Shown here piece by piece: positions 27,160-36,491 of a DNA stretch of 64,000 bases. Under the pieces are notes generated by a model that saw nothing but the letters and a program-made list of their open reading frames with translations, searched no databases and had not been told where the DNA came from. The position numbers were made by a program, and so were the translations under genes. The DNA comes from Aquabacterium sp. J223. GTDB taxonomy: Bacteria; Pseudomonadota; Gammaproteobacteria; Burkholderiales; Burkholderiaceae_C. Every line of letters begins with the position of its first letter. Position 1 is the stretch's first letter. The stretch covers positions 2,790,001-2,854,000 of the forward strand of contig NZ_CP088297.1 in the NCBI RefSeq assembly GCF_024666615.1, given 5' to 3'.

Positions 27160-29452
27160 TCACCGGCGATCACCGCCGCCGGACGGCGCCACCGGGCGCC
27201 GTCGCCCCCCGCCGCGCCAGCGCGACAGCCACAGCGAGTTGGCCACCACGCTGACGCTGCTGAGCGCCATGGCGGCGCCGGCCACCACCGGCGTCAGGCC
27301 GCCGAAGGCCGCCAGCGGCAGGCCGACCACGTTGTAGGCAAAGGCCCAGAACAGGTTCTGCACGATCTTGCGCCGGGTGCGTCGGGCGATGTCGAGCGCA
27401 TCGGGCAGCAGCGAGAGGTCGCCGCGCATCAGCGTGATGCCGGCGGTGTGCATGGCGACGTCGGTGCCGGTGCCCATGGCGATGCCGACGTCGGCCGCCG
27501 CCAGCGCCGGCGCGTCGTTCAGGCCGTCGCCCGCCATCGCCACCACCGACCCCCCGCCGCCGCCAGGCCGCCACCCGGGCGGCCTTGTCCTCCGGCAGCA
27601 CCTCGGCATGCACCTCCTCGATGCCCACCGCCTCGGCCACCGCCTGCGCCGCGCCGTGGTGGTCGCCGCTCAGCAGCACCGGCCGCACGCCCATCGCCCG
27701 CAGGCGCTGCAGCACCTGCGCCGCACCGGGCTTCACCGGATCGCCGAAGGCCAGCAGCCCCAGCACCTGCCAGGGCGGCGGCGGGCGGGTGCCGTCGCGA
27801 GCGGCCAGCCAGGCGACGCTGCGGCCCGCCGCCTGCAGCGCCTCGGCCGCCGAGGCCAGCGGTGCCAGGTCGGCGCCCATCTCGGCCATCCAGCGGCCGC
27901 TGCCCAGGCGCAGTTCGCGGGCGCTGCCGTCGGTGCCGGCCACCCGCCCCTGCACGCCGCGGCCGGGCACGGCGCGGACCGCGGTGGCCGCCGGCGGCGC
28001 CAGGCCCCGCGCCGCGGCGGCGTGGCGCACCGCGCCGGCCAGCGGGTGCTCACTGCCGGCCTGCAGCGCGGCCGCCAGCCGCAGCAGGCCGTCCTCGTCG
28101 CCGACGGTCGGCAGGCAGGCCACCAGCACGGGCCGGCCCTCCGTCAGCGTGCCGGTCTTGTCCAGCGCCAGCAGGTCGACCCGGTGCGCCACCTCCAGCG
28201 CCTCCGCGTCGCGGATGAGGATGCCCTGCCGTGCCGCGGCGCCGGTGCCCGCCATCAGCGCCGCCGGCGTCGCCAGGCCCAGCGCGCAGGGACAGGCGAT
28301 GACCAGCACCGCCACCGCATGCAGCAGCGCGGTGGTGCCGTCGCCGCTGGCCCACCACCAGCCCGTCCAGGTGAGCAGCGCCAGCACCAGCACCGCCGGC
28401 ACGAAGACGGCGCTGACTCGGTCCACCAGCCGCTGGATCGGCGCCTTCTTCGCCTGGGCCGACGCGACGCCCTGGGCGATGCGGGCCAGCATCGACTGCG
28501 CGCCCAGCGCCGTCACCTGCACCAGCAGCCGGCCTTCGCCGTTGACCGCGCCGCCGATGACCCGGTCGCCCGGGCCACGCGCCACCGGCAGCGACTCGCC
28601 GGTGATCAGCGATTTGTCGACATGGCTGTCGCCCTCGACCACGCGGCCGTCGGCCGGCAGCCGGCCGCCCGGCCGCACCACCACGCGGTCGCCCACCTTC
28701 AGGGCGGACACCGGCACCGGCTGTTCGGACCCGTCGGCGCGCCGCACGACGGCGACGCCCGGCTGCAGCGCCGCCAGCGCGCGCAGCGCGGCGGTGGTGC
28801 GGTGCTTGGCCCGGCGCTCCAGCCACTTGCCCAGCAGCACCAGCGTGATGACCAGCGCCGACGCCTCGAAGTACAGCTCGCCGTGGTCGCCCTGCCGCCA
28901 CCACTGCCACAGGCTGAGGCCGTAGGCGGCGCTGGTGCCGATGGCGACCAGCAGGTCCATGTTGCCGCTGCGTGCCTTCAGCGCCGACCAGGCCGCGCGG
29001 TAGAACCGCGCGCCGAGCCCGAACTGCACCGGCGTGGCCAGCAGCCATTGCGCCCATGCCGGCAGCAGCGCCGCGTGGTCCGCCGACGGCAGCAGCATCG
29101 GCAGCGCCAGCGGCAGCGACAACACGATGGCCAGGCCCAGCGCCACCGTCTCCCGGTCGGGGCCGCGGCGGGCCGGCGCGTCGGCGCCCTGCGCCACCGG
29201 CTCCACCAGCCGGTAGCCGGCGCGTCCCAGGGCGGCCGCCAGCGCCGCGCGCGTCGCCACCCGGTCGGCCTCGGCGGCGGGCGACAGCGCCAGCGCGGCG
29301 GTGTCGGTGGCCAGGTTCACCGACACCGAGCGCACGCCGGGCACCGCGGCCAGCGCCTTCTCCACCCGCCCGACGCAGGCCGCGCAGGTCATGCCCTGCA
29401 CCTGGAGCTCCAGGTTCGGGGTCTCGGCGGCGAAAGGCGGTCCGGCGTTCAT
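27160..29452 (-). CDS. copA: Cu(I)-translocating P1B-type ATPase CopA, with a frameshift
   Basis: Exports copper from the cytoplasm to the periplasm. Order: one N-terminal metal-binding domain ([17 protein letters not shown]), membrane helices, actuator domain ([12 protein letters not shown]), CPC metal site ([20 protein letters not shown]), phosphorylation motif [11 protein letters not shown] and the HP motif (GSEHPLAGA). The ATP-binding hinge [20 protein letters not shown] and the last two helices ([19 protein letters not shown]) continue in another frame. The break is at the C run 27550-27555, where one base is in excess. When corrected the length is about 763 residues, normal. The ATG at 29452 is divergent from a CopZ-like gene; no obvious CueR box is seen between them. 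Confidence 0.9.
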
Positions 29453-29566
29453 GGCGTGGGGTCCGCTCGCATCATGGCAAGGCGCACCCCCCAAGTTTTT
29501 GCTGCGGCGCAAGCAAAGCCGCCGACGGCCTGCGATGATGGCGCCGAAGCACTCCTGGAGGCGTCC

Positions 29567-29788
29567 ATGTTCGAGTTCCAGATCCCGGCGATGAGCTGCG
29601 ACCACTGTGTCACGGCGGTGACCCAGGCCGTGCAGGAAGTGGACGGCGCGGCCTGGGTGGACGTCGACCTGCCGACCAAGCAGGTGCGGGTGCAGCCCGG
29701 GGACACCGTGGTGGCGGAGGCCGACACGCTGCGCCGACGCTTCGCCGACGCGCTGTCGGAGGCCGGCTACCCGCCGGTTGCTGCCTGA
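29567..29788 (+). CDS. CopZ-like copper chaperone (HMA domain)
   Basis: 73 residues, a single heavy-metal-associated domain: [20 protein letters not shown] with the CxxC-type metal site (C-D-H-C), ending [13 protein letters not shown]. It delivers Cu(I) to the N-terminal domain of CopA, which is encoded divergently 114 nt away. Good TGGAGG ribosome site before the ATG at 29567. The intervening segment has a TTGCT/AGCAA inverted repeat around 29497-29516 but no recognisable MerR-type (CueR) operator. Confidence 0.88.
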   Translation: MFEFQIPAMSCDHCVTAVTQAVQEVDGAAWVDVDLPTKQVRVQPGDTVVAEADTLRRRFADALSEAGYPPVAA

Positions 29789-29801
29789 GGCCGGCGACGG
29801 T

Positions 29802-30741
29802 TCAGCGCTCCGGCGGCGGTCCGAGCGACGCCATCAGCGCCGGCACCTCGGCGGGCAGTTCGCGCGCCAGGTAGCCCAGCGGCCCGATGCGGCGCGCCAG
29901 CGCCTCGCCGGCGCGCGCGTGCAGGGCGACACCCCACGCCGCGGCCTGCGCCAACGGGGCGCCGCGCGCGGCCAGGCCAGCGATCAGGCCGGCCAGCACG
30001 TCGCCCGAGCCGGAGGTGCCCAGCCCGCTGTTGCCGCCCTGGTGGCGCCAGTGCCGGCCATCGGGCGCGGCCAGGTGGGTGACGGGCCCTTTCAGCGCCA
30101 CGTGCACCGACCAGCGCGCCGCCGCGGCCAGCGCCTGCTCGCCGGCCGAGGCCAGCACCTCGGCCTTGTCGCGGCCGCACAGCTTGGCCATCTCGCCGGC
30201 ATGCGGCGTCAGCAGCATGTCATGCCGCCACGGTCGCCGGTCCTCGCCGCGCGCCGACGCGCCCCCTGGCGACCGGCACCATCGCCGCCGCGTCGAGGAC
30301 GACGGTCGCCTCGTCCGCCAGCGCCTGCAGCAGGCCGTCGACCAGCGGCAGCACGGCGTCGTCGGTGGGCATGCCGGGGCCGACCAGCAGCGCCGCCGTG
30401 CGCGCCAGCAGCGGCCGCAGCCGCTCGGCGGCGTGGATCGCCAGCCGGCCCTGCCCGTCCTCGTCGAGGGCCACCACCCGCGCCTCCGGCAGGGCCGCCG
30501 CCACGAACGGCGCGGCGCTGCGCACCGTGGCCACCGCCACCTTGCCGGCACCGGCGCGCAGCGCCGCCTCCGCCGCCAGCACCACGCCGCCGGGAAGTTC
30601 GGTGCTGCCGCCGACGATCAGCACCCGGCCGCGCGCCTCCTTGTCGGCAGCCCCGTCGGGCTGCGGCAGCGGCCATTGCCGCAACAGGTCGTCGTCGACC
30701 TTCGCTGCCGGCGTCGCCGACGGCCCCTGCGGCGCCCTCAT
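29802..30741 (-). CDS. nnrD: ADP-dependent NAD(P)H-hydrate dehydratase, with a frameshift
   Basis: Repairs damaged NADHX/NADPHX. YjeF C-terminal (carbohydrate kinase-like) domain: [20 protein letters not shown], then [27 protein letters not shown] and VVLDAAAM in the first frame; [13 protein letters not shown] and the catalytic/nucleotide motif [20 protein letters not shown] in the second. The switch is at the C run 30262-30266 (one base in excess). Only the dehydratase half is encoded; no YjeF epimerase domain is attached. The ATG at 30741 overlaps the stop of the preceding phosphatase gene in an ATGA, so the pair is co-transcribed. Confidence 0.85.
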
Positions 30742-31505
30742 GGCTTGGGTGCGGCCGGCGCGTCGGGCTCGGCGGTGACGGGCGTGTCGCTGGCCTCCAG
30801 CGGCGCGACGAAGTTGGCCTGGCGCAGCACCAGCTTGCCGCGTCGGCCGACGCCGGGGTCGAAGGCGTAGCTGGTGACGCCGCAGTTGGGCACGTCGCCG
30901 GCGCGGTCGATGGCCAGGATGGTCTCCTCGTCCAGCCGCTCCAGCAGGTAGCGCATGCAGTTGACGATGACCTGGTGCCCGACCACCAGCACCCGCTCGC
31001 CGCGGTACTCGCGCACCACCATGTCGAGCAGGCTGCGCAGCCGCAGGATGACGTCGCACCAGCTCTCGCCACCGGGCGGCCGGAAGTAGAACTTGCCCAC
31101 GTGCGCACGCTGTGCGTGCAGCTCCGGGTGCCGCTCGCGGATGCCGGTGCGCGTCAGCCGGTCGAGCAGGCCGAACTCCTTCTCGCGCAGGCGTTCGTCG
31201 ACGACCACGGCCAGTTCCTCCGACTGCACCGACACCGCCTGGCGCAGGTGCTCCGCGGTCTGGCGCGCGCGGCGGTAGGGGCTGCTCAGCAGCACGCTGG
31301 GACGCTCGTGCACCGGCTGGGCCGCCCACCAGCGGCCCAGCGCCTCGGCCTGGCGCTCGCCGAGCGCCGACAGCGGCACGTCCATGTCGCGCAGCGCGAT
31401 GTCGATCAGCGGCACACCGGCGGCCTCGGCCGCGTCGCGGGCGACGTTGCCGGCACTCTGCCCGTGCCGCACCACCCACAGGCGGTCCGGCCATTTCTGT
31501 TCCAT
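30738..31505 (-). CDS. Histidine phosphatase family protein
   Basis: 255 residues of the phosphoglycerate mutase-like clan. RHG motif LWVVRHGQSAGNVARD (phosphoacceptor His near residue 14), then SSPYRRARQTAEHLRQA, RLREKEFGLLD (proton donor Glu), PPGGESWCDVILRLRSLLDM and LVVGHQVIVNCMRYL (second catalytic His). The substrate is unknown; members include phosphatases of sugar phosphates and of nucleotides. It overlaps nnrD by 4 nt. The Pro/Ala-rich C-terminus is likely flexible. Confidence 0.85.
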   Translation of the reverse strand: MEQKWPDRLWVVRHGQSAGNVARDAAEAAGVPLIDIALRDMDVPLSALGERQAEALGRWWAAQPVHERPSVLLSSPYRRARQTAEHLRQAVSVQSEELAVVVDERLREKEFGLLDRLTRTGIRERHPELHAQRAHVGKFYFRPPGGESWCDVILRLRSLLDMVVREYRGERVLVVGHQVIVNCMRYLLERLDEETILAIDRAGDVPNCGVTSYAFDPGVGRRGKLVLRQANFVAPLEASDTPVTAEPDAPAAPKP

Positions 31506-31562
31506 GGGCGCTCCGGCGGCAGACGCTGTGCCCGCGGCCCGTCGCTTGCCTCGCACCAAGCG

Positions 31563-32165
31563 ATGGACGCGACCGCGGAACGACTGACGCTGTCCCTGCT
31601 GTTCGGCCTGGTGCCGCTGTGGCTGCTGGCCGGCTGGCTGGACTGGTGCTGCCATCGGTGGCAGCGCATCGAGCACAGCGCCGGGGTGCCGGAAGCGCTG
31701 CTGCACCTGGTCATGCTGGCCCAGCTCGGCCTCGGCCTGATGGCGGTGCTGCTGCTGCAGGTCACCTCGGCCGTTCTGTTGCTGCTGCTGGCCTGCCTGG
31801 TCGCGCACGAGCTGACGATGTGGGCCGACCTGGCCTGGGCGGAGTCGCGCCGCGAGATCCCGGTGCCGGAGCAGTGGGTGCACGGCCTGCAGAGCGTGCT
31901 GCCCTGGGCCGGCGGCGTGGCCGTCGCCCTGCTGCACCCGCAGGCCGCGCTGGCGTTGCTGGGGATGGGCGAGGCGACGGCCGACTGGGGCTGGCGCTGG
32001 CGCGAGCCGCCATTGGATGTGCGCTATGTCGTCGGCGTGGCGGCGACCGGCGCGCTCGGCGTGGTGTTGCCGTTCCTGATGGAGCTGCGACGGGCGTTGC
32101 GGGTTCAGCGCCGCTTGAGCAGCCACAGCCCGGCCGCCGCCAGGCCGAGGCCGAAGCCGCCGTAG
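31563..32165 (+). CDS. Membrane protein of unknown function, 200 residues
   Basis: Not recognised by family. About five hydrophobic helices: LSLLFGLVPLWLLAGWLDWC, LHLVMLAQLGLGLMAVLLLQ, VTSAVLLLLLACLVAHE, SVLPWAGGVAVALL and YVVGVAATGALGVVLPFLME. The motif WLDWCCHRWQRIEHSAGVPE with paired Cys/His and the segment HELTMWADLAWAESRREIPV resemble a group of small proteobacterial inner-membrane proteins without known function. The ATG at 31563 is divergent from the histidine phosphatase. The 3' end overlaps the next (minus-strand) gene by about 60 nt. Confidence 0.7.
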   Translation: MDATAERLTLSLLFGLVPLWLLAGWLDWCCHRWQRIEHSAGVPEALLHLVMLAQLGLGLMAVLLLQVTSAVLLLLLACLVAHELTMWADLAWAESRREIPVPEQWVHGLQSVLPWAGGVAVALLHPQAALALLGMGEATADWGWRWREPPLDVRYVVGVAATGALGVVLPFLMELRRALRVQRRLSSHSPAAARPRPKPP

Positions 32166-32690
32166 ACCAGCGCCACGCTGCGCGGGCTCAGCCGCTTTTT
32201 CGAAGCCGGGCGTCAGGCGGTCGGGCACCAGCTTCAGGTCGACGGCGGCGGCCAGCGCGGTGACCGCGGCGGCGTCGGTCACCACGCTCGTCACCGAGCG
32301 CCGCCGACGCGCACGCTGCAGGCCCTCGAAGACCAGGCCCCACAGCAGCGCCGACAGGTGGTGGATGGCGTGTCCCGCGCCGGTGTGCTTCCAGTCGAAC
32401 TCGTCGTGGTCGAGCGCGTCGTCGCCCCATAGCCACTGGCTGGGCGCGTTGATCGGCGCCGCCGCCGAGCCGGTGTCCACGCGACCGCGCCAGGCCAGCA
32501 CGGCGGTGGACAGCAGCGCGGCGATCAGGCCCTCCAGGGCCCCGCGCTTGACCACCGGCGCGCCCTGGCTCAGCAGGCGCGAGGTGTCGAGCCCGTGCCC
32601 GGCGTGGCCGTTCAGGTGACCCTTGCGAAGGCCATGGCCGCGGTCGGCGTGGAAAGCGTCAGGTCTCGGGATGGCGTCGTCCTGGCTCAT
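32105..32690 (-). CDS. Small inner-membrane protein of unknown function, with a frameshift
   Basis: About 194 residues if one base is removed from the T run 32196-32200 (A5 on the coding strand should be A4). The first 166 codons include a His/Asp-rich N-terminus, a helix GALEGLIAALLSTAVLAW, WLWGDDALDHDEFDWKHTGA, then GHAIHHLSALLWGLVFEGLQ and a helix DAAAVTALAAAVDLKLVPD. The corrected C-terminus reads RLSPRSVALVYGGFGLGLAA, then AGLWLLKRR, a plausible last membrane helix with a positive end, which supports the correction. Family not recognised; the pattern is reminiscent of YagU-like membrane proteins. The ATG at 32690 has no strong ribosome site. Confidence 0.7.
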
Positions 32691-32813
32691 CGGCGGTGAT
32701 CCTCGGTCTGGGGTCGCCCGTATCGGGCAGGATGCGGCCCGGCGCCGCGTTTGCTCGCGTTCGAGGCGGCAAGCGCCGTTCCGGCGGCTGCCGCCGTTCC
32801 CGACCCCCACCGC

Positions 32814-34097
32814 ATGCACATCCTGCTCACCGGCGCCACCGGCTTCATCGGCGGCCATCTGCTGAAGGCCCTGCTGGACGCCGGCCACACGGTGAGCTGC
32901 GCCGTGCGCACCCCGCCGGCCGATCCGCCCGACGGCACCCGCTGGCACCGCGCCGACTTCTCCCGGGACCACCGTGCCGAGGACTGGCTGCCACGGCTGC
33001 ACGGCGTGGACGTGGTGGTCAACGCCGTCGGCATCTTGAAGGAGACCGCAGGCCAGCGCTTCGACGACCTGCACCACCGGGCGCCGGCCGCCCTTTTCGA
33101 TGCCGCGCTGCAAGCCGGCGTGAAGCGGGTGGTGCAGCTGTCGGCGCTGGGCGCCGACGAAGCGGCGGCCACCGCCTACCACCGCAGCAAGCGCGCCGCC
33201 GACCAGCACCTGCTGGGGCTGCCGCTGGACGCGGCGGTCGTGCAGCCGTCGCTGGTCTTCGGCGTCGAGGGCGAGAGCACCGGCTTCTTCCTCACCCTGG
33301 CCACGCTGCCGGTGCTGGGCCTGCCCGCCGGCGGCCAGCAGGGGGTGCAGCCGGTGCACGTGGACGATCTGGTGGCGGTGCTGCTGCGGCTGGTCGAGCA
33401 GCCCGAGCCCCTGCCCCGCCGCCGCCTCGCGGTGGTCGGCCCGCGGCCGCTGACGCTGGCCGACTACCTGCAGACGCTGCGCCAGGGCGTCGGCCTGCGG
33501 CCCGCCCTCACGCTGCCGGTGCCGGCACCGCTGGTGGCGATGACGGCGGCCATCGGCGACCACGTGCCCGGGATGATGCTGGACCGCGACGGCTGGTCGA
33601 TGCTGCAGCGGGGCAACACCGCGGACGCGGCCGACACCCGCCGGCTGCTCGGCCGGGCACCACGCGCGGCCGAGACCTTCATCCCGACCGCGCTGGCCCG
33701 CGACCTGAGGCGGCGTGGCGAATGGGGCTGGCTGCGCCCGGCGCTGGTGGTGTCGGTGGCGCTGGTGTGGTTCGTCACCGCGCTCGTCTCGTTCGGCCTC
33801 TACCCGGTGCAGGAGAGCCACGCGCTGCTCGCCCGTGCCGGCGTGCCGGCGTCGCTGCGGCCATGGGCGCTGTACGGTGCGGCCGCGCTGGACCTGCTGC
33901 TCGGCGTGCTGACGCTGTGGCCGCTGAAGCGCAAGGCCTGGGTGTGGCTGGCGCAGATCGCGCTGATGGGCGCCTACACGCTGATCGTCACCGTCCGGCT
34001 GCCGGAGTTCTGGCTCCATCCCTACGGCCCGATCCTGAAGAACCTGCCGCTGCTGGCCGTGCTGCTGCTGCTGTGGGCCGACGACCGCCGGCGATGA
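32814..34097 (+). CDS. SDR-family NAD(P)-binding protein fused to a DoxX-like membrane domain
   Basis: 427 residues. The N-terminal atypical SDR starts MHILLTGATGFIGGHLLKAL (glycine-rich nucleotide motif GATGFIG), followed by VVNAVGILKE, RVVQLSALGAD and AYHRSKRAADQHLLGLPLD. After about residue 300 there are four membrane helices (LVVSVALVWFVTALVSFGLY, ALYGAAALDLLLGVLTLWPL, IALMGAYTLIVTV, LPLLAVLLLLW) forming a DoxX-like domain. The ATG at 32814 is chosen because it begins exactly at the beta1 strand; a start at 32751 would add 21 residues. It forms a pair with the DUF2269 gene 34 nt downstream. The reaction is unknown. Confidence 0.88.
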   Translation: MHILLTGATGFIGGHLLKALLDAGHTVSCAVRTPPADPPDGTRWHRADFSRDHRAEDWLPRLHGVDVVVNAVGILKETAGQRFDDLHHRAPAALFDAALQAGVKRVVQLSALGADEAAATAYHRSKRAADQHLLGLPLDAAVVQPSLVFGVEGESTGFFLTLATLPVLGLPAGGQQGVQPVHVDDLVAVLLRLVEQPEPLPRRRLAVVGPRPLTLADYLQTLRQGVGLRPALTLPVPAPLVAMTAAIGDHVPGMMLDRDGWSMLQRGNTADAADTRRLLGRAPRAAETFIPTALARDLRRRGEWGWLRPALVVSVALVWFVTALVSFGLYPVQESHALLARAGVPASLRPWALYGAAALDLLLGVLTLWPLKRKAWVWLAQIALMGAYTLIVTVRLPEFWLHPYGPILKNLPLLAVLLLLWADDRRR

Positions 34098-34131
34098 ACC
34101 GAGCGGGCACGTGGATGGCAGGACCGGACGG

Positions 34132-34599
34132 ATGGAATACCAGGTCGTCAAGTGGCTGCACATCCTGTCGTCCACGCTGCTGTTCGGCACGGGGCTCGGC
34201 TCGGCCTACTACATGTGGTTCGCCAGCCGCACCCGCGACCCGCGGGCCATCGCGGTGGTGGTGCGCTACGTGGTGATGGCGGACTGGCTGTTCACCACCA
34301 CCACCATCGTCTTCCAGCCGCTGTCGGGGCTCTGGCTGCTGCACCTGGCGCAGATCCCGTGGACCACCAAGTGGATCATGTGGACCTTCGCGCTCTACCT
34401 GCTGGCCGGTGCGTGCTGGCTGCCGGTGGTGTGGCTGCAGCTGCGCATGCGCGACATCGCGCAGGCGGCCGTGCGTGAAGGCCGCACCGAGCTGCCCGCG
34501 CCCTACTGGCGCTACCTGCGCATCTGGTTCTGGCTGGGCTGGCCGGCGTTCATCGCGCTGGTCATCGTGTTCTGGCTGATGGTGGCGAAACCCGTCTGA
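34132..34599 (+). CDS. DUF2269 family membrane protein
   Basis: 155 residues, four membrane helices: VVKWLHILSSTLLFGTGLGS, YVVMADWLFTTTTIVFQPLS, IMWTFALYLLAGACWLPVVW and WFWLGWPAFIALVIVFWLMV. The His in VKWLHILSS and the TGLGSAYYM pattern are typical of DUF2269 predicted integral-membrane proteins. It follows the SDR-DoxX gene, an arrangement repeatedly seen in proteobacteria, which suggests a joint membrane redox function (inference). ATG 34132 (MEYQVVKWLH) is preferred to the in-frame ATG at 34111. Confidence 0.85.
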   Translation: MEYQVVKWLHILSSTLLFGTGLGSAYYMWFASRTRDPRAIAVVVRYVVMADWLFTTTTIVFQPLSGLWLLHLAQIPWTTKWIMWTFALYLLAGACWLPVVWLQLRMRDIAQAAVREGRTELPAPYWRYLRIWFWLGWPAFIALVIVFWLMVAKPV

Positions 34600-34693
34600 C
34601 CGCTCCCGTGGCGAGAGGACCCAGGGAACAGGGCTTGCCGGCCTGCTGCATCGGGCCAGCCGCGGCGCGGCGCCCCTGCCGAAGGAGAACGCC

Positions 34694-36010
34694 ATGAACC
34701 GAGACCGTGAACACGGCGACCGTCGCCCGGGCCAGGACCCGCAGCGCAACCCCGCCCCTGCCCGCCAGGGCGGCCAGGCCGACAACTTCCGCGACCGTGC
34801 GGGCGGCGACAGCCACCTGCAGGACGGTGACTGGTCGCGGCGCTCCGCGGTGCAGGGTCGCGGCAACGCCGGCGGCTACCGCGAGACCCGCGACGGGCCG
34901 GGCGGCGGTTGGGGCGGCGGGCCCGCCGACAGTGCAGCGGACAGCAGCGCCGGCTTCGGCGGTCCGCAGGGCTTCCAGGGCGAGGCCGAGCGTGGTGAGT
35001 TCCGCGGCGGCGAGGCCGGCGCGGGCACGGGCAACCACTACACCGGCGGCAACGCCGAGGTCCCGCGGGAGCCTGCGGCCTACAGCAACTACGGCCGTGC
35101 CACCGGCGGTGGCAGCTGGGAAACGCAAAGCGGCAGCTATGGCAGCGCCCGCGGGGCGCAGCGCGGCGACGACCGCTTCGGCGGCGGCGAGTTCGGCGGC
35201 GCGCAATGGGGCGGCCAGGACGGCCCGTCCCTCGGCGCTGGCCAGGACGCAGGCCATCCGCCCGGGAACCGGCCCGGCGGGCCGCAGCGCGACGGGGGCG
35301 GCATGCACGGCGCCTGGGGCGGCGGCCGCGGCAGTGGGCCGGCCGGCGGACGCGCGGGCGGCTACGTCGGCGGCATGGAGCGCTTCGAGGGCGGCGCCGG
35401 ACCGTCGCAGGGGCACGGCGGCGGACACGGCGGCCCGGGCCACCACCTCCAGCCCGCGGGCAGCCGCGGCGTGCATGGCGGGCCCGGCCCCGACGCCGAC
35501 CACCGTGAGCCGCAGGGCTTCGGCGGGGGCCATGGGCAACATTCCGGGGTCTACGGCTACGAGTCGCCGCAGCAGCAGGGCCAGCACGGCCAGCCGATGT
35601 TCGACCCGGAGTACCAGCAGTGGCGCGAGCAGCAGATGCGCGAGCTCGACACCGACTACGGCCACTGGCGCCGCGAGCGCTACGAGAAGTTCTCGCAGGA
35701 GTTCAACGACTGGCGCGAGGCCCGGCGGCGCAACCAGCAGCGGGCGGCCGACGGCGGACCGGTGGGCGAGGCGGCAGGCGGCGGTGCGGGACCGGACAGC
35801 CAGCGCGCGGCGGCGCATCGCGGCAGCACGCACGGGCAGCCCGCCGGGCTGCCCGACGGCCGGCCGTCGCCGCAGCCTGACGCGTCGCCGGCCGGTGGCC
35901 TTGGTGCCACCGGCGGTCACCAGGGTGGTGGCACCGGCGCCAATGCCAGCACCAGCATCGGCGAGAACAGCGGCGGCGGGCACAGCGGGTCGGCGATCGA
36001 CGGGCGCTGA
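34694..36010 (+). CDS. Large Gly/Arg/Gln-rich disordered protein with a conserved helical segment
   Basis: 438 residues, no signal peptide or membrane span. Most of it is low-complexity, with many GG, GGG, RDG and HGG steps, and is expected to be intrinsically disordered and very hydrophilic. A single ordered-looking segment near residues 300-345 reads FDPEYQQWREQQMRELDTDY, GHWRRERYEKFSQEFNDWRE; this W-R-E helical signature occurs in several stress-related low-complexity proteins of this order. The gene is certain: strong AAGGAG ribosome site and ATG at 34694. Hydrophilic Gly-rich composition suggests a desiccation or stress protectant role, which is inference only. Confidence 0.8.
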   Translation: MNRDREHGDRRPGQDPQRNPAPARQGGQADNFRDRAGGDSHLQDGDWSRRSAVQGRGNAGGYRETRDGPGGGWGGGPADSAADSSAGFGGPQGFQGEAERGEFRGGEAGAGTGNHYTGGNAEVPREPAAYSNYGRATGGGSWETQSGSYGSARGAQRGDDRFGGGEFGGAQWGGQDGPSLGAGQDAGHPPGNRPGGPQRDGGGMHGAWGGGRGSGPAGGRAGGYVGGMERFEGGAGPSQGHGGGHGGPGHHLQPAGSRGVHGGPGPDADHREPQGFGGGHGQHSGVYGYESPQQQGQHGQPMFDPEYQQWREQQMRELDTDYGHWRRERYEKFSQEFNDWREARRRNQQRAADGGPVGEAAGGGAGPDSQRAAAHRGSTHGQPAGLPDGRPSPQPDASPAGGLGATGGHQGGGTGANASTSIGENSGGGHSGSAIDGR

Positions 36011-36039
36011 CGGCAACGCGGCCGAATCGACGGGCGGTC

Positions 36040-36053
36040 AATGCGATCGCATT
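36040..36053. repeat. Perfect 14-bp palindrome AATGCGATCGCATT
   Basis: Perfect dyad centred on GATC, located between the stop of the Gly-rich gene (36010) and the T-tract of the H-NS terminator. It could form a short hairpin with the A-rich stretch that follows and act as the Gly-rich gene's own terminator, or be a protein site. No direct evidence for either. Confidence 0.4.
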
Positions 36054-36082
36054 AAAGAAAAAGCCCGGCACCGGGCCGGGCT
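36054..36082 (-). terminator. Rho-independent terminator of the H-NS-like gene
   Basis: Minus strand: stem AGCCCGGC (36082-36075), loop CCGGT, stem GCCGGGCT (36069-36062), followed by TTTTCTTT (36061-36054). It lies 20 nt after the stop at 36102 and separates the gene from the convergent Gly-rich gene. Confidence 0.85.
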
Positions 36083-36101
36083 GAATATCGAGGCGGGCGC
36101 T

Positions 36102-36458
36102 TCAGACCGCCAGGTCCTGCAGCGTCTTGCCCTCGGCCAACGCGGCCTTCAGCCAGTTCGGCCGTTTGCCGCGGCCGGACCAGGTGTTGCCGGCCTGGTC
36201 GCGGAAACGCACGACGCCCGCGGGCTTGCGCGCGGCCTTGGCCGGACGACCGCGCCGCTTGGCGGCAGGGGCCTGCGCCCGCGGCTTGCGCGCTCCGCCG
36301 AACCCCAGGTCGTCGGCGGTCAAATCGTAATGGGCAATCGCATCCTTGATGCGCTCGATGACGCCGGCAATCTCGCGATGCCGAATGGCTTCGCGTTCGC
36401 GCTGCAGCGCCTCGATCTGCTTGTCCAGTTGCTCCAGCGTTTTCTTGCCTCGCGCCAT
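36102..36458 (-). CDS. H-NS family nucleoid-associated protein (Bv3F/BpH3 type)
   Basis: 118 residues. An N-terminal oligomerisation coiled coil (LEQLDKQIEALQREREAIRH) is followed by a basic linker KPRAQAPAAKRRGRPAKAAR with an AT-hook-like RGRP core, and the C-terminal H-NS DNA-binding motif GNTWSGRGKRPNWLKAAL. It binds AT-rich DNA in the minor groove and silences genes. ATG at 36458 has a GAGGAGA site. Its upstream region has a perfect palindrome at 36492-36503 and it ends in a clear terminator, so it is a monocistronic unit. Confidence 0.93.
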   Translation of the reverse strand: MARGKKTLEQLDKQIEALQREREAIRHREIAGVIERIKDAIAHYDLTADDLGFGGARKPRAQAPAAKRRGRPAKAARKPAGVVRFRDQAGNTWSGRGKRPNWLKAALAEGKTLQDLAV

Positions 36459-36491
36459 TCAAATCTCCTCAGCTCAAAATGAAACAAAACC

